Shown here piece by piece: positions 1 to 6,677 of a DNA stretch of 14,585 nt. The DNA is from Pseudomonadota bacterium (GTDB taxonomy: Bacteria; Pseudomonadota; Alphaproteobacteria; UBA8366; JADFVY01). The DNA lies in contig JADFVY010000017.1 of assembly GCA_015222795.1 (NCBI GenBank), forward strand, positions 1 through 14,585, given 5' to 3'. The notes under the pieces were generated by a model that saw only the letters and a list, made by a program, of their open reading frames with translations, ran no database searches and had not been told where the DNA came from. Every line of letters starts with the position of its first letter. Position 1 is the first letter of the stretch. A program made the translations under genes and the position numbers.

Positions 1-76
1 ATCCCGATCCGCTCTTTGTGATGTAGAGCGGATTCACGCGATTGATGGTGAGCGCGATCAATCCCGATCCGCTCTA
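1..76. repeat. Tandem palindromic intergenic repeat, about 1.3 copies
   Basis: A 15-base direct repeat, atcccgatccgctct, occurs at 1-15 and again at 61-75. The second copy is the right arm of a long dyad: tagagcggat (24-33) pairs perfectly with atccgctcta (67-76), and inside it attgat (41-46) pairs with atcaat (57-62). The simplest reading is one complete nested-palindrome element at 24-76, with the right arm of a second copy at 1-15 whose left part lies outside the window. It lies just past the stop codon of larC, so it may also fold at the 3' end of that mRNA. There is no obvious T-run for a terminator. That it is a dispersed family is inferred from its architecture. Confidence 0.6.
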
Positions 77-90
77 GCGGGGCGGGCAGG

Positions 91-1341
91 TCATTGCCCA
101 TCGGTGTCTTTCTCCTGGATGGCTTTCAACTCAGCCTCATAACGTTTTCGTTGGCGGACGGAAACCCCTCGCGTGGCGGCCAGCGCGTCCATCTCCGCCT
201 TGGCGGTGACGCCGCCGGGGCGATGCGCGAGCTTCACCGGCAAGCCGCCTTCGTTCACGGCCTCGCGGGCGACCAGCATGCGGGATTGTGTCGCCCGGCG
301 CACGCCCAGCGTCGTCGTCTCGTCCAGTATCAGGGCGGCGGTGGCGGCCGCCCGACCGGGCGCGGCCAGCACCTGCAGGGCGGTGCCCATGCGGCCCTTC
401 TTGCCGAAGACCGGCCACTGGCAGACATCGATGACACCCTCGGCCGCGCGCAGATGATCGATGGCGACGGCCAGATCCTCGGCGGTCTGGTCGTCGATCT
501 CGCAGCGCAGGACCTCGACGCTATCGCCCGCCATGGAATCGGCGGCGGGGCCATAGAGCGTGGCGCGCAGAATGTTGCTGCGTGAGGCGAATTTGCGGGT
601 GCCGAAGCCGATGCCCGCGCCGATCAGCCCGCGCGGTGAGGAATCGACGGCCTGGGACGCGCCGAGATAACGCAGGATGGCGGCGCCGGTGGGGGTGATG
701 CGCTCGCCCTCCTCGCCGTCATCGACAAGCGTGTAGCCCTTCAGCAATTCCAGCACCGCCGGGGCTGGAACGGGGAGGAAACCGTGCAAAGTGCGCACCT
801 GCCCGCGCCCGCGCGGCAGCGCGCCGACCGTCCAGATACAGGGGGTGAGCGCGGTGATAATGGCGGCGGCGACGAGGATATCGACAATCGAATCCAGCGC
901 GCCGACCTCATGGAAGGCGACCTCGTCCGGGTCCTTGCCATGCACCGCCGCCTCGGCCCCGGCCAGCAATTCGAATATGCCCAGCGCCGCCTCGCGCACC
1001 GCGCCGTCGAGCGGGGCCCGTTCCAGCCGGCCGCGAATATCGCGCCAATGGGTATGGGATTCCACCCGCTGCCCCTGCCCCTGCCCCTGGTCCTGGCCGT
1101 TGCCCTGCGCGGAAACGCCCTCGACGACGAACCGAGACCCCGTCAGCACGCCGTCGCCATGGGGCTGGCGGGCGACGCGCAACGGTTCGGCCAGTCCCAT
1201 CGCCGCGATCGCCGCCTCGCAGCGCGGCCAGAGGCCCGACCGAACATCCAGCAGCGCCGCGGCAAACATATCCCCCGCCACGCCGCCCACGGCATCCAGA
1301 TGGATCGCCGTTACCGGTAAATTTTCGATATCGTCGGTCAC
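91..1341 (-). CDS. larC: LarC, nickel-pincer cofactor biosynthesis protein (nickel insertion enzyme, DUF111)
   Basis: LarC acts in the cytoplasm and inserts nickel into the bis-thiocarboxylate pyridinium mononucleotide, the last step of the nickel-pincer cofactor made for lactate racemase-type enzymes. The 416-residue length fits the family. Recognisable blocks in order are an N-terminal GGVAGDMFAAALLD (19-32), a His motif HTHWRDI (96-102), the family hallmark VAFHEVGALDSIVDIL (141-156), a TPTGAAIL block near 216, a GxGFGTRKF block near 245, a CEIDDQTAEDL block, a KKGRMGTALQVL block and a TTTLGVRRATQSR block. The start is GTG at 1339-1341, with ggggac about seven bases upstream; no better start precedes the conserved N-terminus. 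It is one uninterrupted frame, unlike lactobacilli, where larC is split and joined by frameshifting. A Gln/Gly-rich loop at about residues 79-91 comes from a hexanucleotide repeat. No other lar gene is visible. Confidence 0.9.
   Translation of the reverse strand: MTDDIENLPVTAIHLDAVGGVAGDMFAAALLDVRSGLWPRCEAAIAAMGLAEPLRVARQPHGDGVLTGSRFVVEGVSAQGNGQDQGQGQGQRVESHTHWRDIRGRLERAPLDGAVREAALGIFELLAGAEAAVHGKDPDEVAFHEVGALDSIVDILVAAAIITALTPCIWTVGALPRGRGQVRTLHGFLPVPAPAVLELLKGYTLVDDGEEGERITPTGAAILRYLGASQAVDSSPRGLIGAGIGFGTRKFASRSNILRATLYGPAADSMAGDSVEVLRCEIDDQTAEDLAVAIDHLRAAEGVIDVCQWPVFGKKGRMGTALQVLAAPGRAAATAALILDETTTLGVRRATQSRMLVAREAVNEGGLPVKLAHRPGGVTAKAEMDALAATRGVSVRQRKRYEAELKAIQEKDTDGQ
1072..1089. repeat. 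Hexanucleotide tandem repeat inside larC
   Basis: Three exact copies of cccctg lie at 1072-1077, 1078-1083 and 1084-1089, with degenerate neighbours on both sides. On the coding strand they give the Gln-Gly run of LarC (about residues 85-91). Because the unit is six bases, gain or loss of a copy keeps the reading frame. The run sits in a variable loop between conserved blocks, so length variation there should be tolerated. Confidence 0.7.
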
Positions 1342-1493
1342 GCGCCAGTCCCCGTAGTGGAGTAAATCTAACGGATGGCACCCGAAGGATGCGTCTCCAT
1401 TCGCCCCCGGTTTACCGCGAAAACGCGCGAATGAACAGGGCGATGGGGGTGGGCGTCCGTGGGTCGTCGTCCCACGCCCGGGCGGAGGAATGG

Positions 1494-1781
1494 ATGCTGA
1501 TGGGACGCGAAGGCGACTGTGTCACGCTGGCGCAAGCGGCGGAACGGCGCCCGGTGTTCAGCGGGATTTCAACGCCCGACCAGCTCGTTGACAGGATTCG
1601 CGAACAGGGCGAGGAGGTCAGCCGCGAGGACATCCTGCAAGGCGATGTCACCGTCGTTAAGGTCGACGCGCCGAGGCCGTCATTACTGGTAGACCTCCTG
1701 GCCGAAGACATTCTGCAGGAAGAACAGGCCGATATAACAGACAATGCCGGCGACCAGCGGCGTGATGACCCAGCCCAGTGA
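1494..1781 (+). CDS. Probable small uncharacterised protein (95 aa)
   Basis: I do not recognise this with certainty. The preferred start is ATG 1494, because GGAGG at 1484-1488 lies five bases upstream. The same open frame extends back to ATG 1389 (130 aa), but the extra part has no comparable ribosome-binding site and reads poorly. The first 60 or so residues look like a compact soluble domain: an N-terminal MLMGREGDCVTLAQAA, then STPDQLVDRIREQGEEVSRE and EDILQGDVTVVKVD. Codon third positions are mostly G or C, as in the neighbours. The last 99 bases overlap the 3' end of the phosphate permease gene on the other strand, where the protein becomes acidic and low in complexity. The true protein may originally have ended near 1680. 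It could still be a chance frame in the 341-bp space between pit and larC. Confidence 0.45.
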   Translation: MLMGREGDCVTLAQAAERRPVFSGISTPDQLVDRIREQGEEVSREDILQGDVTVVKVDAPRPSLLVDLLAEDILQEEQADITDNAGDQRRDDPAQ

Positions 1782-2735
1782 GACACTGCCGACGATGCGC
1801 CAGCGGATCCCCCGGCCACCCTGCAGCAGGCCGATGCCCAGCACCGCGCCGACCACGGCCTGGGAACTGGAGACCGGCACCAGCGGGATCGTCGGCAGAT
1901 CATAGCTGAGCAACAAGGACTGCAGCCCGCGCGAAGCGAACAGGAATAGCACGATCGAATGCGCCATAACCACGACCCAGGCGGCGACCGGCGACAGCCG
2001 CAGCATACCGCCGCCGACGGTCAACATGACGCGCTCGGAATAGGTGATGACGCCCGCCGCGATGGCCAGGCTGCCCAGCAGGAAGAGCTGCTCTACGGAG
2101 GAGAACTCCACCATGCCCCCAATGGACAGATCACTAAACGGCGAGGACGGCACGAAGACACCCATCACATTGCCGATGTTATTGGCGCCAAGGCTGTAGG
2201 CCCCGAAGGCGCCGGCCAGAATCAACGCCGCGCGGGTATAGGCGTCCAGCCGGATCATGTGAAAATTCATCCGGCGCAGGAACAAGGTGGTGCATTGGAA
2301 AAGCAGCACCGCGATGACCGCGGCGAGGATGGGGCAAATCACCCAGGTGGTCAGGATTGTGCTCAACGTTCCGGAATCGGTTTCGGTCGCGGTGAACATG
2401 TTCCAGCCGACGATGGCGCCGACGATGGCCTGGGTGGTGGAGACCGGAAGGCCGGCCTTGGTCATCAGATAGACCGACAGGGCGGCGGCGAAGGCCGCCA
2501 TGAAAGCGCCGCCCAGCGCGTCGATGGCGCCCAGTTTGCCCAGCGTATGGGCCGCGCCGCCGCCGCTCATCACTGCGCCCAGGATAACGAAAACGCTGCA
2601 GATCGCGGCGGCGGTGGAAAACCGGATCATGCGCGATCCCACCGCCGTTCCGAACACGTTGGCGGCGTCGTTGGCGCCCAGCGACCAGCCCAGAAACAGT
2701 CCGCTGGAAAGAAATAACAGAGTGGCGATATCCAT
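1683..2735 (-). CDS. PiT-family inorganic phosphate transporter
   Basis: This inner-membrane permease belongs to the PiT family (PF01384), which in bacteria takes up phosphate, often as a neutral metal-phosphate complex, driven by protons or sodium. The 350-residue protein is almost entirely hydrophobic helices and shows the inverted duplication of the family. The first half has GANDAANVFGTAVG (20-33) and GLPVSTTQAIVGAIVGW (95-111). The second half has GANNIGNVMG (183-192) and a later PVSSSQAVVGAVLG block. The length matches the short PiT class that is paired with DUF47 proteins; E. coli PitA is longer. ATG 2733-2735 starts 16 bases after the DUF47 stop, so the two genes form an operon with the accessory gene first. 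The 3' end overlaps a possible convergent small gene. Low-affinity phosphate uptake is the likely role; sulfate or another anion is less likely. Confidence 0.92.
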   Translation of the reverse strand: MDIATLLFLSSGLFLGWSLGANDAANVFGTAVGSRMIRFSTAAAICSVFVILGAVMSGGGAAHTLGKLGAIDALGGAFMAAFAAALSVYLMTKAGLPVSTTQAIVGAIVGWNMFTATETDSGTLSTILTTWVICPILAAVIAVLLFQCTTLFLRRMNFHMIRLDAYTRAALILAGAFGAYSLGANNIGNVMGVFVPSSPFSDLSIGGMVEFSSVEQLFLLGSLAIAAGVITYSERVMLTVGGGMLRLSPVAAWVVVMAHSIVLFLFASRGLQSLLLSYDLPTIPLVPVSSSQAVVGAVLGIGLLQGGRGIRWRIVGSVSLGWVITPLVAGIVCYIGLFFLQNVFGQEVYQ

Positions 2736-2751
2736 GCTCTTAAATTACCGC

Positions 2752-3414
2752 CTAGAAACGGCGTTTGATGGCGTAGATCGCCAGGCGGTCGGCCACGTCT
2801 TCCGAAGTATCCGCGATATTATCGACAAGTTCGACGAAATGCCGCAGATGCAGTTTGCGGGCGAGATCGATGTCGGACTCGAAAATCTGGCGCTTGAGCT
2901 TGGTGGAGACCTTGTCGGCCTCTTTTTCATAGAAGATCACTTTATGCATATGGTCGCTGACCATTTCCACATTGCGGAAGAAGGCGCGCGAGGCCAGCAC
3001 CAGCGCCTCGACCGCGGCCGTCACCTGTTCGGCCAGCGCCTTGAAATCCTCGTGATGCTGTTCCGGTATGTCCGGGTTTTCGATTGAGAACCCCCAAAGC
3101 GTGCCCTCGCAATTGTTCAGGACCGAGTCGAGATTTTCCAGCAGTCCCAGCACGTCGCCACGCGATTCCGGGATCAGCGTCTGGGCGTATAGCTGGCGTT
3201 CGATGGTACGGCGCAGTACGTCGGAGCGGCTTTCCAGGGCGTTGACCTGAGCCAGTTTCTCATCGAATTCGGACGAACGCCCATCGGCCAGAAAAATTGC
3301 GATGGCGCGCTTGAAGGCCAGGGCGGACTGCGCCAGATTGTCCATAAATTCATCGATCTCGCCTTCCAGTTCGCGGGTGCGGCGGAAAATCGAAATTGCC
3401 TTTGGCAAACCCAT
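2752..3414 (-). CDS. DUF47 / PhoU-like phosphate transport accessory protein
   Basis: This 220-residue soluble, all-helical protein belongs to the DUF47 (PF01865, TIGR00153) family, which is distantly related to PhoU and is typically encoded directly upstream of a PiT permease, whose activity it is thought to modulate. Visible blocks are an N-terminal MGLPKAISIFRRTRELE, a central QTLIPESRGDVLGLLENLD, then FYEKEADKVSTKLKRQIF, and a C-terminal DNIADTSEDVADRLAIYAIK. The last two carry the acidic PhoU-type metal-binding motifs. An in-frame ATG exists at 3448-3450, but I prefer ATG 3412-3414: aggaagg lies about eight bases upstream, and the shorter form begins exactly at the conserved N-terminus. 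The gene heads the two-gene operon with pit and diverges from the cation antiporter gene. Confidence 0.9.
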   Translation of the reverse strand: MGLPKAISIFRRTRELEGEIDEFMDNLAQSALAFKRAIAIFLADGRSSEFDEKLAQVNALESRSDVLRRTIERQLYAQTLIPESRGDVLGLLENLDSVLNNCEGTLWGFSIENPDIPEQHHEDFKALAEQVTAAVEALVLASRAFFRNVEMVSDHMHKVIFYEKEADKVSTKLKRQIFESDIDLARKLHLRHFVELVDNIADTSEDVADRLAIYAIKRRF

Positions 3415-3690
3415 GGTGTTCCTTCCTGCGCACCCCATATAATCGGGCAACGCATACTATAAGTCCGGGCCGTTCGAGAACGGCTGACGGGCGGTTTTAA
3501 GTAGTCGGGCGATCCGGTTAAATCGCGAGGGGCTCCACACCGGACGGAGCCCAGAGGGACTGTATGGCGAACCATAGCAAATCTAATGGCCTGCAAACAA
3601 GTTTTCTTGCGCTGACGGGAGCTAAACCGCTATAGCGGCGCTCATGCATACTTACCGGCTACAGATTTCCCCCATGGGAACCAATCCCGA
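3415..3690. promoter_or_regulatory. Divergent intergenic control region with two dyads
   Basis: This 276-bp space separates the divergent DUF47-pit operon and the cation antiporter gene and must hold both promoters. Two dyads stand out. The first is ccgttc/gaacgg at 3470-3475 and 3478-3483 (two-base centre). The second is gggctcc/ggagccc at 3530-3536 and 3546-3552 (nine-base loop). A smaller one, tatgg/ccata, is at 3563-3576. On the minus strand a TATAGT-like -10 lies just upstream of the DUF47 leader, but its -35 is poor. I see no convincing pair of PhoB-type direct repeats and no clear metal riboswitch. Confidence 0.4.
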
Positions 3691-4671
3691 ATGTTGATGG
3701 ACCTCGTGCTTACGGTGCTCGGCCTGGGCATTCTCGTGGTCGGCGGCGAGCTGACATTGCGCGGCGCGATCGGGCTGGCGCGGCTGCTGGGCGTATCGGC
3801 GGCGATGATCGGGTTGACTGTCGTTGCCTTCGGCACCTCGGCGCCGGAACTGGTGGTCAGCCTGCAGGCAACGCTCGACGGATCCCCCGACATTGCGATC
3901 GGTAATGTGATCGGCAGCAATATCGCGAACATCCTGCTGGTGCTGGGCGTGGGCGCGCTGATTGCGCCGCTGATCTGCGATCCCGGCTCGGTTCGCCGGG
4001 ACGGCACGGCGATGATGGCCTCGATGGTGCTGCTGGCCGGCCTGGGGCTGACCGGCGTAATCGACGCCTGGCAGGGTGCACTGATGCTCGTGACGTTGGT
4101 CGCCTATATCACCTGGTCCTATCGCGTTGACCGTAAAAACGGAACCGCGGTGGCGGATTTACACGCGCGCGAGGTCGAGGAAACCGCAGGTGTGCCGGTG
4201 GCTACCTGGCTGGTTCTGCTCTATGTCGTGGTCGGGCTGCTGGCGCTGATCGGCGGCGCGAAGCTTCTGGTTGACGGGGCGATCGGGGTGGCGCGGGCGG
4301 CCGGTATTTCGGAACCGATAATCGGGTTGTCGCTGGTCGCGATAGGAACCTCGCTGCCGGAACTGGCGGCGACCGCCGTGGCGGCCTGGCGGCGCCATAC
4401 GGACGTCGCCGTGGGGAACGTACTGGGCAGCAACCTGTTCAACGTGATGCTGATCCTGGGCACGGCATCAATGGCCTCGCCGCTGCCTATTGCCGACGAA
4501 TTCGTGCGGGTCGATCTGTGGGTAATGCTGGGCGCCGGAATCGTGCTGATACCGGTCATGGTCTCGGGCTGGAAAATATCGCGCGGGGAAGGAATTCTGC
4601 TGCTGATATTATACACCGCCTATATCGCCAGCATGGGCACGGGCTGGGGCAGGGCTATTCCGGCGTTGTAA
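3691..4671 (+). CDS. Calcium/sodium antiporter (CaCA family, YrbG-like)
   Basis: This inner-membrane cation/calcium exchanger of the CaCA superfamily has two Na_Ca_ex domains (PF01699) and 326 residues, the usual size. The inverted duplication is explicit. The alpha-1 repeat has FGTSAPEL (47-54) and GNVIGSNIANI (71-81). The alpha-2 repeat has IGTSLPEL (218-225) and GNVLGSNLFNV (242-252). The Glu and Asn residues of these repeats form the ion-binding site. A hydrophilic loop at about residues 143-168 separates the halves. ATG 3691 is taken as the start; ATG 3697 is an alternative and neither has a strong Shine-Dalgarno sequence. The gene diverges from the phosphate operon and converges on the ABC operon, with only 12 bases between stops. 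Ion selectivity (Ca2+ against Na+, H+ or K+) cannot be read from sequence. Confidence 0.92.
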   Translation: MLMDLVLTVLGLGILVVGGELTLRGAIGLARLLGVSAAMIGLTVVAFGTSAPELVVSLQATLDGSPDIAIGNVIGSNIANILLVLGVGALIAPLICDPGSVRRDGTAMMASMVLLAGLGLTGVIDAWQGALMLVTLVAYITWSYRVDRKNGTAVADLHAREVEETAGVPVATWLVLLYVVVGLLALIGGAKLLVDGAIGVARAAGISEPIIGLSLVAIGTSLPELAATAVAAWRRHTDVAVGNVLGSNLFNVMLILGTASMASPLPIADEFVRVDLWVMLGAGIVLIPVMVSGWKISRGEGILLLILYTAYIASMGTGWGRAIPAL

Positions 4672-4683
4672 TGCCGAGGTTTT

Positions 4684-5679
4684 CTATAAGCTTAATTCAT
4701 CGGCGAAGTGACAGGCGACGAAGTGTTCGTCGTCGATTTTGGTCCATTCGGGCGGCTCGACCTTGCAGCGATCCCGTGCGAATGAACAGCGCGTGTGGAA
4801 TTTACAGCCCGGCGGCGGGTTTATCGGGCTGGGGATTTCGCCTTCAAGCTTGATCGCCGTTTTTTCCGCATCCGGGTCGAGATGGGGAATAGCCGATAGC
4901 AGCGCCTTGGTATAAGGGTGGCGCGTATTCGAAAACAAAGCTTTGGTAGGCGCGATTTCGACGATTTGGCCCAGATACATGACCGCGACATGGTCGCAAG
5001 TATGCGCCACGACCGACAGGTCATGGGATATGAACAGAAACGTAAGCCCCATTTCCTTTTGCAGGGAATTCAAAAGGTTGAGGATATCCGCCTGGATCGA
5101 CACGTCCAGGGCGGCGACGCACTCATCGGCCACCAGAAAGCGCGGATTGCAGACCAGGGCCCGGGCGATCGAGATGCGCTGACGCTGGCCGCCCGAGAAT
5201 GCATGAGGAAATCGCCTCAGATGCTCGAGGTTCAGGCGGCATTTGGCGGCGACCTCGCGGACCCTCTCGTCGGTTTCCTTACGCGAGGAGGTAAGCTTCA
5301 TCACTTCCAGTGGCTCGGCGATGATATCGCGAACGGTCATTCGTGGGCTAAGCGCCGCGTAGGGGTCCTGGAAAATGAGCTGGCACCGCTTGCGATAATC
5401 CTTTAGCTCGGCCGCCGACATGTTGCTCAGATCATACTCGACACCATTATCGCTGAACTGGGCATGGCCGCCCGCCAGCGGGTATACGCCCAGCAGCGCC
5501 CGGCCCAGGGTCGTCTTGCCGGACCCGGATTCCCCGACGAGGCCGAAGAATGTGCCGGCGGCAATATCTATCGAAACGTTATCAACCGCGCGTACGAACC
5601 TTTTCGGTCCGAACAACTTACCGCCGATCGAAAAATGTACCGAAAGGTTACTGACGGATATCAAGGGTTTGTCGGTCAT
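4684..5679 (-). CDS. ABC transporter ATP-binding protein, OppF/DppF type
   Basis: This is one of the two cytoplasmic ATPases that power the five-gene importer. The 331 residues contain Walker A GESGSGKT (49-56), the Q-loop around Gln104, the ABC signature FSGGQRQ (161-167), Walker B FLVADE (181-186) with catalytic Glu186, the D-loop after it and switch His219. The C-terminal oligo_HPY region has PPGCKFHTRC and four cysteines (292, 298, 305, 323), the arrangement that binds an iron-sulfur cluster in some Dpp ATPases. The residue after the catalytic Glu is Cys187, where Opp/Dpp ATPases usually have Pro. The ATG overlaps the stop of the preceding ATPase gene by four bases (5676-5679), so translation is probably coupled. 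It is the last gene of the operon and ends 12 bases from a convergent gene. The substrate cannot be told from the ATPase. Confidence 0.92.
   Translation of the reverse strand: MTDKPLISVSNLSVHFSIGGKLFGPKRFVRAVDNVSIDIAAGTFFGLVGESGSGKTTLGRALLGVYPLAGGHAQFSDNGVEYDLSNMSAAELKDYRKRCQLIFQDPYAALSPRMTVRDIIAEPLEVMKLTSSRKETDERVREVAAKCRLNLEHLRRFPHAFSGGQRQRISIARALVCNPRFLVADECVAALDVSIQADILNLLNSLQKEMGLTFLFISHDLSVVAHTCDHVAVMYLGQIVEIAPTKALFSNTRHPYTKALLSAIPHLDPDAEKTAIKLEGEIPSPINPPPGCKFHTRCSFARDRCKVEPPEWTKIDDEHFVACHFADELSL
4716..4740 (+). terminator. Possible intrinsic terminator of the antiporter gene, inside the converging ATPase gene
   Basis: A perfect seven-base stem (cgacgaa 4716-4722, ttcgtcg 4726-4732) with a gtg loop is followed shortly by tttt at 4737-4740. 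It lies 45 bases past the antiporter stop codon and within the 3' coding part of the convergent ATPase gene. The stem is short and the T-run weak, so this is tentative. The 12-base gap between the two genes has no terminator of its own. Confidence 0.3.
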
Positions 5680-6677
5680 TGTGGCGTCTCCCCACGCGGG
5701 GTCACTGCGATGCAGGAAACGCTATGCCCGTCGCCGAGATCGGTGGCCGCGGGTATTTCCGTGTCACAGCGCCCGGCAATGGCCTGTGGACATCGCGTAT
5801 GAAACACACAGCCCGGGGGGCGCTCCAGCGGGCTTGGAATATCGCCGGCAATAGGGGTCAGCGGCGCCCCGAGATCGTCGAGGTTTGGCAACGCGTTTAT
5901 GAGGCCCTTGGTGTAAGGATGCTCAGGCGCCCGAATGATCTGACGAACGGTTCCGGTCTCGACGATTTCGCCCAGATACATCACGGCGACCCGGTCCGCC
6001 GTCTGGGCGATGACGCCCAGATCATGGGTGATGAAGATAATGCCCATGCCGAATTCGGCGACGAGGTCCTTCATGAGGTCGATCACCTGCGCCTGGATGG
6101 TCACGTCCAGCGCCGTGGTGGGTTCGTCGGCAATCAACAGCTTCGGCCTGGTTGACAGCGCCATCGCGATCATCGCCCGCTGGCGCATGCCGCCCGACAG
6201 CTCGAAAGCGAATTGGTTGAACCGTGCGGGGGCGTCGGAGATGCCGACCCGGTTGAGCATCTCGATCGACACGTCCTTCGCCGCGCGCAGGGACATTTTC
6301 GTGTGGATCTGGAGCTGTTCGGTCATCTGGTCGCCGATGGAAATCGCGGGCGCGAAACTGGCCATCGGCTCCTGGAAGATCATCGAGACGGCGCCGCCGC
6401 GCACGACCTTCATCTCGCGCGCCGTGCGCAGCGACAGCACGTCGACATCGCCGTCGTCCAGCGTCAGCGTAATCCGGCTGTCGGGGCCATAAACCGCGTT
6501 TTCCGGGTTGAGCTTCATCAGCGACTTGGCGGTGACCGACTTGCCCGAGCCGGACTCGCCCACCAGCCCCATTACCTCACCCGGCTCCAGCTCGAAGGAG
6601 ATATTGTTGATCGCGGTGATCCGACCCTCGTCGGTATCGAACTCCAGCGTCAGATTTTCGACTTTCAGCAGCGTCAT
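5676..6677 (-). CDS. ABC transporter ATP-binding protein, OppD/DppD type
   Basis: This is the second ATPase of the importer (333 residues). It shows Walker A GESGSGKS (40-47), Q-loop FQEPMASF (101-108), signature LSGGMRQ (160-166), Walker B LLIADEP (180-186) with Glu185, the ALDVT D-loop and switch His218. The C-terminal oligo_HPY segment PPGCVFHTRCPQ carries Cys290, Cys296, Cys304 and Cys322, matching the cluster-binding pattern known from Dpp ATPases. OppD-type ATPases pair with OppF-type partners to form an asymmetric dimer, which fits the adjacent gene. Four-base overlaps at both ends (6674-6677 with the permease stop and 5676-5679 with the next start) show tight operonic coupling. Confidence 0.92.
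   Translation of the reverse strand: MTLLKVENLTLEFDTDEGRITAINNISFELEPGEVMGLVGESGSGKSVTAKSLMKLNPENAVYGPDSRITLTLDDGDVDVLSLRTAREMKVVRGGAVSMIFQEPMASFAPAISIGDQMTEQLQIHTKMSLRAAKDVSIEMLNRVGISDAPARFNQFAFELSGGMRQRAMIAMALSTRPKLLIADEPTTALDVTIQAQVIDLMKDLVAEFGMGIIFITHDLGVIAQTADRVAVMYLGEIVETGTVRQIIRAPEHPYTKGLINALPNLDDLGAPLTPIAGDIPSPLERPPGCVFHTRCPQAIAGRCDTEIPAATDLGDGHSVSCIAVTPRGETPQ

Noticed and set aside
784..1320. Long plus-strand open frame opposite larC
   Set aside because: It is antisense to a well-supported gene. Its Arg, Gln and Pro-rich translation shows no domain, as expected of a GC-rich shadow.
1412..1903. Minus-strand frame covering the pit-larC gap
   Set aside because: It is Ser/Arg-rich, overlaps the real permease frame, and lacks a plausible start signal. 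The plus-strand frame in the same place is the better candidate.
1959..2717. 252-codon plus-strand frame opposite the phosphate permease gene
   Set aside because: The translation is Gly, Gln, Asp and His-rich without domains, a mirror of a membrane-protein gene on the other strand.
3415..3690. PhoB box or manganese/calcium riboswitch upstream of the phosphate operon or the antiporter gene
   Set aside because: I could not find two convincing 11-bp PhoB-type direct repeats, nor the conserved core of a yybP-ykoY-type element. The dyads present are described without assigning a regulator.
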